DNA from: Paraplanobispora siamensis
Lineage (GTDB): Bacteria; Actinomycetota; Actinomycetes; Streptosporangiales; Streptosporangiaceae
DNA: 64,000 nt
Direction: 5' to 3'
Assembly: GCF_016863175.1 (NCBI RefSeq)
Contig: NZ_BOOJ01000036.1
Location: forward strand, 1 to 64,000
Shown: piece by piece, positions 21,237 through 29,504 of the stretch
How positions within the stretch are numbered: the first letter of the stretch is position 1
Layout: each line of letters starts with the position of its first letter
Translations under genes and position numbers: made by a program
Notes under the pieces: model-generated
Told to the model about the DNA's origin: nothing
Seen by the model: the letters and a program-made list of their open reading frames with translations, nothing else
Databases searched by the model: none

Positions 21237-23234
21237 ATGTCCGGTTTATCCTGCCCGCTCCCCGGTACGCCCCACGCCCGGCTTCCCCGCCGCCCCGCCG
21301 TACTCCCCCAGGCTCATGCCGTACCGCCCTGTGCGTGTGACCTGCCCCGTGCGTGTGACCTGCCCCGTGCGTGTGACCTGCCCTGTGCGCGTGACGAGCT
21401 GCCCCGCGCCTATGCCCGTGCCGTAGCCGTCCGCTCTCACGCCGGACTCCCCCGCCCGCCCGCCGTACCGGCCCGTCCGCGGATTCCCGCGCTCTCCCGG
21501 GGCCGGACCCGGGCCTGGGTCCGGGTCGCGGTGGCGATCCTGGCGGCCCCGCTGGCGGCAACCCTGATGACGTCCTCCCCGGCCGCGGCCTTCCCGGTGA
21601 CCGCCTCCGGGACGGCCGTCTCCCCGGCGGTCTCGGCACCGTGTAAGCCCGGCAGCGGCCCCAAGCTGCGGGGCAGGGACCTGACCGAGGCGTCGCTTCC
21701 CGCCGACCTCGCCTGCGCGGACCTGCGCGGGGTCACCCTCGACAGGGTGCAGGTGCGCAGCGACCTCACCGGGGCCGACCTGAGCGGCGCCTCTCTCAAG
21801 GGCGCCGACCTCGCCGGCGCCGAGATGGCCGGTGCGAACCTGCGCGGCGCGGACCTGTCGGAGGCGTCGCTCGAACGGGCGGATCTGCGCGGCGCCGACC
21901 TCCGCGAGGCGGTCCTCGACGACGCCTCCGCGTACGCCATCTCCTTCGACAAAGCCGACCTCCGCGGAGCCTCCCTGGCGCGGGTCGCCGCCCACCACGC
22001 CCAGTTCGACGACGCCGGGCTCGCCGGGGCCGATCTGAACGGCGCCGACGTCTACATGGCCGACCTGCGACGCGCCGATCTCACCGGGGCGACGATGGTC
22101 AAGACCAAGCTCTACGAGTCCGTCATGGCCGGGACCGTGTTCCGGGAGGCCGACCTGAGCACGGCCGACCTGCGGGGCGCCGAGCTGGAGGGGGCGGTCT
22201 TCCAGGGCGCCGTCCTGACCGGGGCCGACCTGAGCGACGTGACCGGCGCCGAGCTCGACGGCAGCACAGGTGTGCCCGCCCGGCTGCCCTCCGCCGGTGA
22301 GCTGTGCGAGCCGGGCAGCGGGCAGCGCTACGCGGGCTGGGATCTGACCACGGTGGAGGACTTCCCCGACGATCTCAGCTGCGCCGACCTCACCGGCGTG
22401 AAGGCGGACGGGGTCGACCTGAGCTCCGTACGGCTCGACCGCGCGATCCTGCGTGACGCCTCCCTGACCGGGGCGCGCCTCCGCGAGCTCAAGGGGGCCG
22501 ACCTCCGGGGCGCCCGCCTCTCCCGGGCCCGGCTCGGCAGTGCGAACCTCGGGGGAGCCGACCTCCGCGGGGCGGACCTGTCACGGGCGTCGCTCGGCAG
22601 CGCGAACCTCCTCGGCGCCAAGCTGGCCGGCGCCGACCTGCGCGACGCCGACCTGGTCAGCGCCACGGCGGACAAGGCCGACTTCACCGGGGCCAGGATG
22701 GACCGGGCCCGGCTGTCCCACGGGAAGTTCTACGACGCGGTCTTCCGCCGGGCGCAGCTGACCGGTGCCGATTTCGGCTTCGCCGAGCTGCGCGGCGCCA
22801 CCTTCGTGGACGCCGAGATGACCGGCACCACGACCGAGCACGCCAAGGGTGCGGACCTGTCGGGCTCGTCGAGCAGGATGCCCCTCGGATGGAAGATCTT
22901 CCTCGGCCTGCTCGGGCTCGTCGCGGCGTGGGTGCTCAAGAAAGTCGTCTCGCGGAGGCTGCGGCGCAGGCGCGAGGCCGCCAAGGAGGCGGCGGAGACG
23001 GCGGCGCGGTTCGAGGAGCTCAGGAGGGAACTGGAGGAGGACGTGACCCGCTTCGGCGAGGAGATCGACCGCCTCGACGAGAAGGGGGAGGGCGACGCCG
23101 ACTGGGCCAGGGCCCTCGACTGCTACGACGCGGCGAAGGAGGGGCTGGCCGCGGCGCAGAATCCGGCCGACCTGAAAAGGGTGCGGACCACCCTGGAACG
23201 GGGGAGGAACGCCCTGGCCCGGCCCGCCCGCTAG
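21237..23234 (+). CDS. Exported pentapeptide-repeat membrane protein
   Basis: A 665-residue frame. After a low-complexity N-terminus comes a hydrophobic signal-like stretch (about residues 93-120, ending SPAAAF). Two pentapeptide-repeat blocks follow, each opened by a cysteine-bearing header (CKPGSG with LACADL, CEPGSG with LSCADL). A late membrane helix (IFLGLLGLVAAWVL) and a charged coiled-coil tail of about 100 residues end it. Repeats of A(D/N)LXX form a quadrilateral beta-helix, here placed outside the cell with the tail in the cytosol. The start is uncertain: the 90 residues before the signal include an 18-bp repeat expansion, and no good Shine-Dalgarno fits the ATG at 21237. Function unknown. 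Confidence 0.72.
   Translation: MSGLSCPLPGTPHARLPRRPAVLPQAHAVPPCACDLPRACDLPRACDLPCARDELPRAYARAVAVRSHAGLPRPPAVPARPRIPALSRGRTRAWVRVAVAILAAPLAATLMTSSPAAAFPVTASGTAVSPAVSAPCKPGSGPKLRGRDLTEASLPADLACADLRGVTLDRVQVRSDLTGADLSGASLKGADLAGAEMAGANLRGADLSEASLERADLRGADLREAVLDDASAYAISFDKADLRGASLARVAAHHAQFDDAGLAGADLNGADVYMADLRRADLTGATMVKTKLYESVMAGTVFREADLSTADLRGAELEGAVFQGAVLTGADLSDVTGAELDGSTGVPARLPSAGELCEPGSGQRYAGWDLTTVEDFPDDLSCADLTGVKADGVDLSSVRLDRAILRDASLTGARLRELKGADLRGARLSRARLGSANLGGADLRGADLSRASLGSANLLGAKLAGADLRDADLVSATADKADFTGARMDRARLSHGKFYDAVFRRAQLTGADFGFAELRGATFVDAEMTGTTTEHAKGADLSGSSSRMPLGWKIFLGLLGLVAAWVLKKVVSRRLRRRREAAKEAAETAARFEELRRELEEDVTRFGEEIDRLDEKGEGDADWARALDCYDAAKEGLAAAQNPADLKRVRTTLERGRNALARPAR
21331..21402. 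repeat. 18-bp tandem repeat in the 5' part of the pentapeptide gene
   Basis: The unit GTGCGTGTGACCTGCCCC occurs three times in a row from 21331 to 21384, with one change in the third copy, followed by a diverged fourth copy. In frame it encodes repeated CDLPRA. The 18-bp period keeps the frame open. Confidence 0.8.
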
Positions 23235-23266
23235 CCGGTCCGGACCCGGTCCGGCAGGGTGGGATC

Positions 23267-23680
23267 ATGCTGCATCACGTCGAACTGTGGGTCCCCGATC
23301 TCGGCCGTGCCGTCAGGTCGTGGGGATGGCTGCTCGGGGAGCTGGGATACCTGCCGTTCCAGGAGTGGGAGGCCGGCCGGAGCTGGGCGATGGACGGGAC
23401 GTACATCGTCGTGGAGCAGTCGCCCGCCCTGAGTGCCCCCGTCCACGATCGCTGCCGGCCGGGGCTGAACCATCTGGCCTTCCGGGTGGCCGGGACGCGG
23501 CGGGTGGACGACCTCGTCGCGGCGGCCCCGCGGTACGGCTGGAGCCTGATGTTCGCCGACCGCCATCCCCACGCCGGTGGAGCCGATCACTACGCCGCCT
23601 ATCTGGAGGACGAGGACGGGTTCGAGGCCGAGCTCGTGGCGGATCGTGATCATGTGGGCGCGAGCCGTACCGAAGAGTGA
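23267..23680 (+). CDS. VOC-superfamily (glyoxalase/bleomycin resistance-like) protein
   Basis: A 137-residue vicinal-oxygen-chelate domain. The first half opens with LHHVELWVPDLGRAVRSWGW and the second with GLNHLAFRV, the paired beta-alpha-beta modules that place metal-binding His near each module start. A Glu near the C-terminus (FEAELV) could complete the site. The ATG lies 32 bp after the pentapeptide gene with a weak GGTGGGA site. Substrate unknown. Confidence 0.8.
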   Translation: MLHHVELWVPDLGRAVRSWGWLLGELGYLPFQEWEAGRSWAMDGTYIVVEQSPALSAPVHDRCRPGLNHLAFRVAGTRRVDDLVAAAPRYGWSLMFADRHPHAGGADHYAAYLEDEDGFEAELVADRDHVGASRTEE

Positions 23681-23831
23681 TGGAAATCACGGTGTGAGCG
23701 GAGATTCACCGCTCCCGTATTGTGCGCATACCGGGTCATCGGCCGATCCCTTGCTAGGCTGCAAGGAACCGTTGGAACCGGGCGTTGTCTCACCCCGGCA
23801 GGTGAGACCGTCGAAGAAGTGGGGTCACACC

Positions 23832-23951
23832 GTGAAGAAGCTGCTCGTTCTGGCGCTTGTCGCTCTCGGGGGACTGCTGGTCTGGCGCAAGGTCCAGGCC
23901 GACCGCGCCGAGCTCGATCTCTGGACCGAGGCGACCGGCAGCGAGAACTGA
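23832..23951 (+). CDS. DLW-39 family small membrane protein
   Basis: A 39-residue peptide starting at GTG: a hydrophobic helix (KKLLVLALVALGGLLVW) then a charged tail containing the DLW motif (ELDLWTEAT). Length and motif match the actinobacterial DLW-39 family, usually found beside tRNA-Ala and the gyrase region near oriC. The tRNA-Ala at 24827 fits that context. Its function is unknown. Confidence 0.85.
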   Translation: MKKLLVLALVALGGLLVWRKVQADRAELDLWTEATGSEN

Positions 23952-24004
23952 TCGAAGCGGCGACCGACTCGGGTGCTCACATGGTCCTAAGCAAGGTTGG
24001 AGGG

Positions 24005-24721
24005 ATGACCCCCATCAAGCTTGCCTGTCTGGATCTGGCAGGCACCACGATCGGTGACGTCGCCATGGTCGAACGGGCGTTCGCCGAGGCGATCGCCACG
24101 CAGGGCATCGTGCCCGGGACCGGTGCGTACGCGCGCGCCATGGTGCATGTGCACCGGTCCCGGGGCTGCCCCAAGATCGATGTGTTCCGGGGCATCTTCC
24201 CCGACAACGAGGCCCAGGCCCAGGCGGCCAACCTGACCTTCGAGCGCTCCTACGAGGGCGCGATCGAGCGCTCGGGGCTCCTGCCCCTGCCCGGCACCGT
24301 CGAGGCCCTGGACAAGCTCCGCAGCGCCGACGTCAAGGTCTGCCTCATCACCGGCTTCAGCCGCTCGACCCTCGGCCGCGTCCTGTCCGCCCTGAGCTGG
24401 TCCGACAAGATCGACCTCGCCCTGTGCCCCGAAGACGCCGGCCGCGGCCGCCCCATGCCCGACATGATCCTCACCGCGGTCCTGCGCCTGGGCATCGAGG
24501 ACGTCCGCCATGTCGCGGTCGCCGGAGACTCCGAGAGCGACATGCTCTGCGGCCGCCGCGCCGGAGCCTCGGTGGTGGCCGGAGTCCTGACCGGAGTCCA
24601 CAGCCGCGACCGCCTCCTCAACGGCGGCGCCACCCACATCATCGACTCCATCGCCGACTTCCCCGGCCTCGTCCTCGGCAGCGACCAGACCGGACCCCCT
24701 CTGCCGGCCTCGATCCACTGA
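24005..24721 (+). CDS. Phosphonatase-like HAD hydrolase
   Basis: A 238-residue HAD-superfamily hydrolase. Motif I reads CLDLAGTTIGD, with the nucleophilic Asp and the AGT of phosphonatases. Motif II is LITGFSRST, and motif IV is VAGDSESDM. The cap segment GCPKIDVFR resembles the phosphonatase segment that carries the Schiff-base lysine, so phosphonoacetaldehyde-like chemistry is possible. GGAGGG precedes the chosen ATG; an in-frame ATG at 23981 is less likely. It sits between DLW-39 and tRNA-Ala. Confidence 0.82.
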   Translation: MTPIKLACLDLAGTTIGDVAMVERAFAEAIATQGIVPGTGAYARAMVHVHRSRGCPKIDVFRGIFPDNEAQAQAANLTFERSYEGAIERSGLLPLPGTVEALDKLRSADVKVCLITGFSRSTLGRVLSALSWSDKIDLALCPEDAGRGRPMPDMILTAVLRLGIEDVRHVAVAGDSESDMLCGRRAGASVVAGVLTGVHSRDRLLNGGATHIIDSIADFPGLVLGSDQTGPPLPASIH

Positions 24722-24826
24722 CCCCACCCCGAGCGCCGAGTGGCGGGAACGCCCGGCCTGTTGCTACGGTGTACGACTGAAGCGAGCCGGTCACAGCCAT
24801 CCCTACAGCTCATCGGCTTGCACCTC

Positions 24827-24899
24827 GGGGCCTTAGCTCAGTTGGCAGAGCGCCTGCTTTGCAAGCAGGATGTCAGGAGTTCGAATCTCCTAGGCTCCA
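24827..24899 (+). tRNA. tRNA-Ala (anticodon TGC)
   Basis: Canonical cloverleaf: acceptor GGGGCCT/AGGCTCC with G3-U70, D arm with AGCTCAGTTGGCAGAGC, anticodon stem CCTGC/GCAGG with loop TTTGCAA, T arm AGGAG-TTCGAAT-CTCCT and discriminator A. Two following C bases begin a partial CCA. The 3' half is repeated imperfectly at 29505-29547, making this a probable integration target. Confidence 0.97.
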
Positions 24900-24903
24900 C
24901 CGA
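24861..24903 (+). repeat. attL-like repeat within tRNA-Ala
   Basis: Runs from the anticodon loop of tRNA-Ala to the CCACCGA just beyond it. Matched by 29505-29547 with five differences: four A-to-G and one T-to-G. Confidence 0.55.
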
Positions 24904-24923
24904 AAATCCCCCCTCTGACCAGG

Positions 24924-25151
24924 CTAAACGGCCTGACTCCTTCGCAGGTTGATGATCTCCGCTCCCCCGATGGGAGGAATTTGGGAGATCAACTTCCGCG
25001 GGCCGAGGTACGGCTCCAAAAATTCCTGCAATACGGGCAGCGAGACGGTCCGTAACGGACCCGCCACATTACCGATGTACACACTGATAGAGATGCCCGC
25101 CTCCTCGGTGGCCGAGAGCACCGCCATGGCCTGAGGCAGAGTACACGCCAT
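24924..25151 (-). CDS. Small hypothetical protein (75 aa)
   Basis: A 75-residue frame with mixed, protein-like composition (MACTLPQAMAVLSATEEAG, later GNVAGPLRTVSLPVLQEFL). The ATG at 25151 follows a GGGGG run. It ends 24 bp from the tRNA-Ala gene, on the opposite strand, at the island edge. I do not recognise the family. It may be a truncated C-terminal remnant of a larger protein. Confidence 0.45.
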   Translation of the reverse strand: MACTLPQAMAVLSATEEAGISISVYIGNVAGPLRTVSLPVLQEFLEPYLGPRKLISQIPPIGGAEIINLRRSQAV

Positions 25152-25165
25152 CCCCCGGCCGGTAC

Positions 25166-25423
25166 GTGATTCTGCTGGGCGCATGGCCCCGCCACGACAT
25201 CGCCAGTGCCCTTGACCTGCGCACCGGACACACCGTGTTCCGCCGCTACAGCCGATGACAGCACACGGCAGCCGGCCTGGTCATCGCCATCGACTCCTAC
25301 ACCGCCTCCGAGATCAAAGCCGACGCCGAACGCTTCGAGACCATCAGCGCCCGCGAGAACCTCCTGGCTTTCCGCGATGAGTTCGAGCCCGGCGAATTCG
25401 ACCCCGAGGTCCACCAGGAGTAG
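25166..25423 (+). pseudogene. Interrupted gene remnant (in-frame TGA)
   Basis: From GTG 25166 to TAG 25423 the frame is protein-like throughout but is broken once by TGA at 25256-25258. Before the stop it reads LRTGHTVFRRYSR; after it, AGLVIAIDSYTASEIKADAE and an acidic end (FDPEVHQE). Either side could be part of one protein of about 85 residues or more. Decay of an imported gene is the simplest reading. The family is not recognised. Confidence 0.5.
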
Positions 25424-25581
25424 CCCGACCCTCAGCCCACAGGCCGGATTCTGCTGTTTTGAACCCTTTCCAATCTGACGGCGCTGGTCGCGATGGGTAT
25501 GGAAAGCCCGGCTGTGAAGAGGGCTGCTCCTTCAGAGTCGGAGATCCTCATTGTGTCGGTGGGTGCTGCGAGCATGACGGG

Positions 25582-26229
25582 ATGATCGTGACTCCTGACG
25601 ACTATTCCTGGTTCTCCCGCAAGCGCTTCCCTGAGCTGGCCGACGCTTACTGCTTCACCTATGTTCGCGGCCTGACGCCCGAGGAACTGGTGACCCGGCT
25701 CGGCGTCCGGATTGAGGACTGCTCGCGCATGACGCTTGATGAACTGATCCGGTATTCCTACTCCGGCTTTGACGAGCGGGAAGCCTTCGGTGCCGTCACC
25801 GTCGGCGACTGGGTGCTCATGGTCGAGGCCAACGGAGGGCTCGGCGTCACCAAAGAGATCATCCGGCCGCTGTCGGCGGGCACCCGCTTCGTCTCCCACT
25901 TCTATCTTGAGGTTAAGTGGATGGACTACTTCCACTGGGTCGAAGACGGAAAGATCCGGTTCGAGTTCCTGCGCGATGACGGCTACTCCCACTGGATCAA
26001 AGACGGAAAGATCCAGCGCGAGTTCTCGCAGCAGGAAGGCTGCTCAGAGAAGATGCCGGACGAACTGGCAGAGACCATGGAGCGGATCGATTCCCTCTAC
26101 CCCCATGCTGTCGACCCTCACGAAGGGCCGGCGTTCATGCTGGCCGAGCGGCTCACCGGAATCACGATGACGCCGCAGCTACTGGAGGAGTCCACCTACC
26201 TGTGCGGAGGCATCCCCAGGCTCAGGTGA
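25582..26229 (+). CDS. DUF6461-like protein
   Basis: A 215-residue soluble protein beginning with PDDYSWFSRKRFPELADAYC, then YVRGLTPEELVTRLG and VGDWVLMVEANGG. This pattern resembles the actinobacterial DUF6461 family. An internal duplication is visible: WVEDGKIRFEF then WIKDGKIQREF about 18 residues later. ATG 25582 was chosen; ATG 25574 is also possible. DUF6461 function is unknown, though such orphan proteins often sit in variable, immunity-like islands. The family name is from recall of its motifs. Confidence 0.62.
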   Translation: MIVTPDDYSWFSRKRFPELADAYCFTYVRGLTPEELVTRLGVRIEDCSRMTLDELIRYSYSGFDEREAFGAVTVGDWVLMVEANGGLGVTKEIIRPLSAGTRFVSHFYLEVKWMDYFHWVEDGKIRFEFLRDDGYSHWIKDGKIQREFSQQEGCSEKMPDELAETMERIDSLYPHAVDPHEGPAFMLAERLTGITMTPQLLEESTYLCGGIPRLR

Positions 26230-26490
26230 ACAGAACCCCCGTCCACATTCCTTGTGGGCCGGCTCGGACGACGGATCACTTCGCTGCACGCCTCCAGGGC
26301 TCTAGGAAGGCACTGTTCCCCGTCTGTCTGTCGTACCAGGCCATCAGGGTGAAAAGCCTCTTTGATCAAGTTGGCTCAGAGCTTCTTTACTGGTTCAAGG
26401 GCCCGCTTCGCTCGCCCGCTCCGGGTAGCCAGCACGCCGGATGTGCGGCCTTGGGGGCCGTTCTCGCGCACGCCCGCCGCTCGGGCCGCG

Positions 26491-26952
26491 TCAGTCGGAG
26501 TTTTCCCATGTCAACACCCCAGGTCCATCGGCTGTCAGCACCGGAATCCACGCCTCGTCCAAGACAGCGAGGCGATCCTCATCTACCCGCAGTGCACAGT
26601 CGTACGGCCCCGGCCAGGAACGGTCATGGCGATCGTGCGTCAAGCCCTGCATCCCGATATCCGCCACAGCCGCGCGCACACGCTCCAACACCCCCGGGCC
26701 CCACGTGAACCCCGAACCGTTGGTTCCGTGCCCGCCCAACACGTTCTCGAACACATCGCGAAGCTCCGCAAGCACACCCGGACCAGGGAGGATGGGCATG
26801 ATGAAGCCCTCCACATAGCCATGCAGGCAGGAGTAACCGCCGTACTGGTTCCAATAGACCACGTCCGTCGGAGCCTCAATTACCAGGCGAAGCTGATCCT
26901 CCAGCCCACCGAGAATCGAAGTGTCCAGATAGATGTACCGCTTGTCCGCCAC
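26491..26952 (-). CDS. DUF6210-like protein
   Basis: A 153-residue soluble protein from a GTG start. It reads KRYIYLDTSILGG, then VIEAPTDVVYWNQYGGYSC, LHGYVEGFIMPI and DRSWPGPYDCALRVDEDRLAVLDEAW split across its length. The WNQYGG and EGF-(I/L)-P pattern resembles DUF6210. No signal peptide or membrane segment is present. The start has only a weak upstream site. Function unknown. The 261-bp gap between it and the DUF6461-like gene contains nothing I recognise. Confidence 0.6.
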   Translation of the reverse strand: MADKRYIYLDTSILGGLEDQLRLVIEAPTDVVYWNQYGGYSCLHGYVEGFIMPILPGPGVLAELRDVFENVLGGHGTNGSGFTWGPGVLERVRAAVADIGMQGLTHDRHDRSWPGPYDCALRVDEDRLAVLDEAWIPVLTADGPGVLTWENSD

Positions 26953-27154
26953 TTCTCAAGTGTGACAATCTCACCTCCGGTGAGGGCACTCCGGCTCCGG
27001 GATGAGCGCCGAGGGCCCGCCCATCACCGCCGGCCCGGCTTCCTCTGTGGGCAGGTCGACGGCAGACGGTATGTGCAGGCGGGCGGAGTGCGCGGTGTGA
27101 GGCTGCATGCTCTCTATGCTGCGGTACAGCGCAGCAACCCGAGAAAGGCTGAAA

Positions 27155-27376
27155 GTGTCCGAGCAAAACACCTGGACCATGCGCCACTTCTCCCGAGCCA
27201 ACCCGAAAGGGCCAGAACAAGGAGACGTGCCCGCACTCCTTCGCAGCGTCGTAGACTCCATCGAGGAACTGGGCAACGTCGAAATCTACGACCTGATCAT
27301 GCACAACGAGATCACCGAGGATGGCCACTGGCCGAGCATCACCGTGTACTTTGACTACCCGAGCAACGACGCCTGA
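27155..27376 (+). CDS. Small conserved-looking acidic protein (73 aa)
   Basis: A GTG start six bases after GAAAGG opens a 73-codon frame: SEQNTWTMRHFSRANPKG, then GDVPALLRSVVDSIEELG and ITVYFDY near the end. It is acidic and soluble, and the composition differs clearly from the shadow frames. Its neighbours are the DUF-type genes of the island. No function can be assigned; a partner of the DUF6210-like gene, divergent from it, is possible. Confidence 0.6.
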   Translation: MSEQNTWTMRHFSRANPKGPEQGDVPALLRSVVDSIEELGNVEIYDLIMHNEITEDGHWPSITVYFDYPSNDA

Positions 27377-27947
27377 CCTGGAGTTCGACGGAGACAAGCC
27401 GGCGGCACTTCTGCACTCCTCGCAGTGGCACCTGAAGAAGACGCGGTCAGCGGTCCCTATGAGGGCCGCCTCCTGCCAAGCCACCAGGGCCGACGTCACC
27501 GCTCCCGGCCACATGCGAGTGTGTTCGAGGGCGATCACCGCGACCATAGGTCGACGGTCAAGTCCCAAGCAGCCCAAGGCGAAGCACGCCTCCGGCAGGG
27601 GCGCTCCAGCTCCGAGATGATCAGGACGGGGAGGCATCGCAGTGCGCAAGCAAGACCAGGGCACCGGCTGATCGTCGTGCAATTGGCGTGCGATTCGCCA
27701 GGGTGATGAGGGGTCATTCACGATCACTCATGATCCGCCTCACGTTCAGGTTGGTGCCCCTGCGAGCCGTGATCCATGCGATTCCCAAGCTGACGGCGCA
27801 GGATTGGCTCCCGTATCACCTGTTCCACGGTAGAAGACTTGTAGCAAGAATAGATTCCTCACCTGTTGGTCACCGACTCGCGGCATGCTGAGAATGGTTT
27901 CTCTGGACGTACTCGACTTACCGCCAAATCTCGTTGAGATCAACCTT
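27377..27947. other. 571 bp without a supportable gene
   Basis: Open frames on both strands here are short, lack ribosome binding sites and have erratic composition. The segment looks like decayed island DNA. I see no terminal inverted repeats, tRNA or array. Confidence 0.4.
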
Positions 27948-28649
27948 CTATGGGCTGGTCATGATGTCGTCCGGTGACGGTGGAGTAAGGGCGGCCGGGA
28001 TGCCGAAGTCCCAGTATTCACTCGTGGACGAGACGGTTCTCCCGGGTTCACGCCAACTCCGGTACGTTATGGAGTGCGAACGGATGCGCCGTATTCGATT
28101 GTCATCGGTGAGCCAGATGTCATAAATCACTTGGCGGATCCCGCAATAACGGAGATATCGATGGAAATCGGCAAGCGTCAAGTCCTTCTGGTTCCCGGAC
28201 AGGCGCACTGCGAGGGTGTAGCGACGAAGGTTTTCCCCGCCTAGCCTTTCTGTTGCGAAGGCTCTCACCTGTGCAACCTGCTGAACCGCCGTAATGGCCT
28301 TGCGAAGGCCGTGCCTCCAGTGAGGGTAGGCGCTGTCGACCAGCTTCCACTTCTTACCGGTTTCCTGTTGTTCCTCCCTGGAGAGACTTTGATAGACCTC
28401 CGAACCGATTTGAAAGGTATCCAGAGGTCCATCCTCCGTCTCCAGCACGGCCATCCCCATGCCGTTCTCCAGGTCCGCTACACCCAGACCATTTAACACA
28501 AAATCACGACGGCCGCCAGCTATCACCCACGTATGCGATACCTTGGCCGTGGCACCCTCCCAAACGCTCGCACCAAGGTCGAGGGGAGGGTGGACAGGTG
28601 TCCGATATCTGAACATTAACTGGCTAAATCTCGGCATGTGCCACAGCAT
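27948..28649 (-). CDS. LolA/LppX-like lipoprotein-type protein lacking a signal
   Basis: A 233-residue frame whose body resembles actinobacterial lipoproteins of the LppX/LolA-like fold: LGVADLENGMGM, LETEDGPLDTFQIGSEVYQSL, GKKWKLVD, and a C-terminus with DIWLTDDNRIRRIRS and STSEYWDFGIP. The family normally begins with a lipoprotein signal and lipobox. Here the N-terminus (MLWHMPRFSQLMFRYR) has neither, and a stop lies about 25 codons upstream. It may be a truncated pseudogene or a relic using an internal start. The 295 bp upstream of it contain nothing I recognise. Confidence 0.55.
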   Translation of the reverse strand: MLWHMPRFSQLMFRYRTPVHPPLDLGASVWEGATAKVSHTWVIAGGRRDFVLNGLGVADLENGMGMAVLETEDGPLDTFQIGSEVYQSLSREEQQETGKKWKLVDSAYPHWRHGLRKAITAVQQVAQVRAFATERLGGENLRRYTLAVRLSGNQKDLTLADFHRYLRYCGIRQVIYDIWLTDDNRIRRIRSHSITYRSWREPGRTVSSTSEYWDFGIPAALTPPSPDDIMTSP

Positions 28650-28944
28650 ACGCGGCTCAATTCCGGAATCAGAAGACCCATAGAGGCATGCTCGCCGAAC
28701 GCCTGTCTTCGGTCAATGACGAGAGGCCGCCACTTACGCAGGCGTCCGGGTTGCAAGCCTTCCCGGTAGTGAGAAGGCCAGCAGCTTGATTGCGTGCCAG
28801 AACAGCCGGGGAAGCCCGGCCGCTCACGGGACTTACGGTCAACCGGCCGGCTCCGACCTGCACCCCGGTTTCCCGGCTCAGGACAGCAAGGTCAGTAGCC
28901 GGTTCCCAAGCCGCAGTGTGGGTTCAACCCCTGACGCCCCTCCA

Positions 28945-29439
28945 CTACGGCATCGCGTCCAACACCTTGCGGTGCGGCCACTCATCAGCGATCACCCGGC
29001 CCAGCAGTTCATGGGAGGAATCGACGATGTACGGGACATGGTCCGGATCTTTCACGACGGCACGTGCGGGAGCGGTCAGTAGCGCTGTGCCCCAGGGCTC
29101 AACGGAGTTGGCGACGAAGCCGGACAGTTCCAGATCGATGTACTCGGGTGCTGTCCACACCTCATAGGCGATCTGCAGATCTGATGGGTGTACGGCGAGC
29201 CAGAGGGCGAACGTGATCGAGAAACCGTGTGAGAGATTGACCGGCAGAAGGCATCTGACGAACGCGCCCACTCCCTCGACCGCCATCATGACGTCGTTGC
29301 CCCACCGGCGCGCTTCAAAGTCGGCAGGATCCAGCTTCAGCACGGGATCGGGTAGCCGGAAGCGCATATGACGATCACGCTCATCGAGCGGAGATCCGCA
29401 CGCGCACACTGTTTCGGGGGAGGCGTCTCTTCCGGTCAC
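28945..29439 (-). CDS. DUF2199-like protein
   Basis: A 164-residue frame from GTG 29439, which has GGAAGGG ten bases upstream. It contains a possible zinc-type CAC-G pair near the N-terminus, RFRLPDPVLKL, GAFVRCLLPV, FALWLAVHPSDLQIAYEVW and TAPEYIDLELSGFV. The layout is reminiscent of DUF2199. Soluble, function unknown. It is the gene nearest the distal tRNA-fragment repeat. Longer frames running into that repeat are unlikely to be real. Confidence 0.55.
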   Translation of the reverse strand: MTGRDASPETVCACGSPLDERDRHMRFRLPDPVLKLDPADFEARRWGNDVMMAVEGVGAFVRCLLPVNLSHGFSITFALWLAVHPSDLQIAYEVWTAPEYIDLELSGFVANSVEPWGTALLTAPARAVVKDPDHVPYIVDSSHELLGRVIADEWPHRKVLDAMP

Positions 29440-29504
29440 AGCCGAACCCTTCCATATCCTGTCCGCGCGTCTTCGCTTGTCATCCGAGATCGGCATGCGT
29501 CTTC

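Noticed and set aside
21331-21402. Short repeats resembling a CRISPR array
   Set aside because: Units are only 18 bp, directly tandem without unique spacers, and lie within an open frame; no cas genes are present.
23681-24826. Replication origin near DLW-39 and tRNA-Ala
   Set aside because: The context suggests oriC is not far away, but no DnaA box cluster, dnaA or gyrase gene is in the window.
26876-27727. 283-codon minus-strand frame in the island
   Set aside because: It overlaps the better-supported 73-codon plus-strand gene, has no ribosome binding site and no recognisable domain.
24904-29504. Active integrative element
   Set aside because: No integrase, recombination directionality factor or replication gene is visible, and the end repeats differ at five positions.
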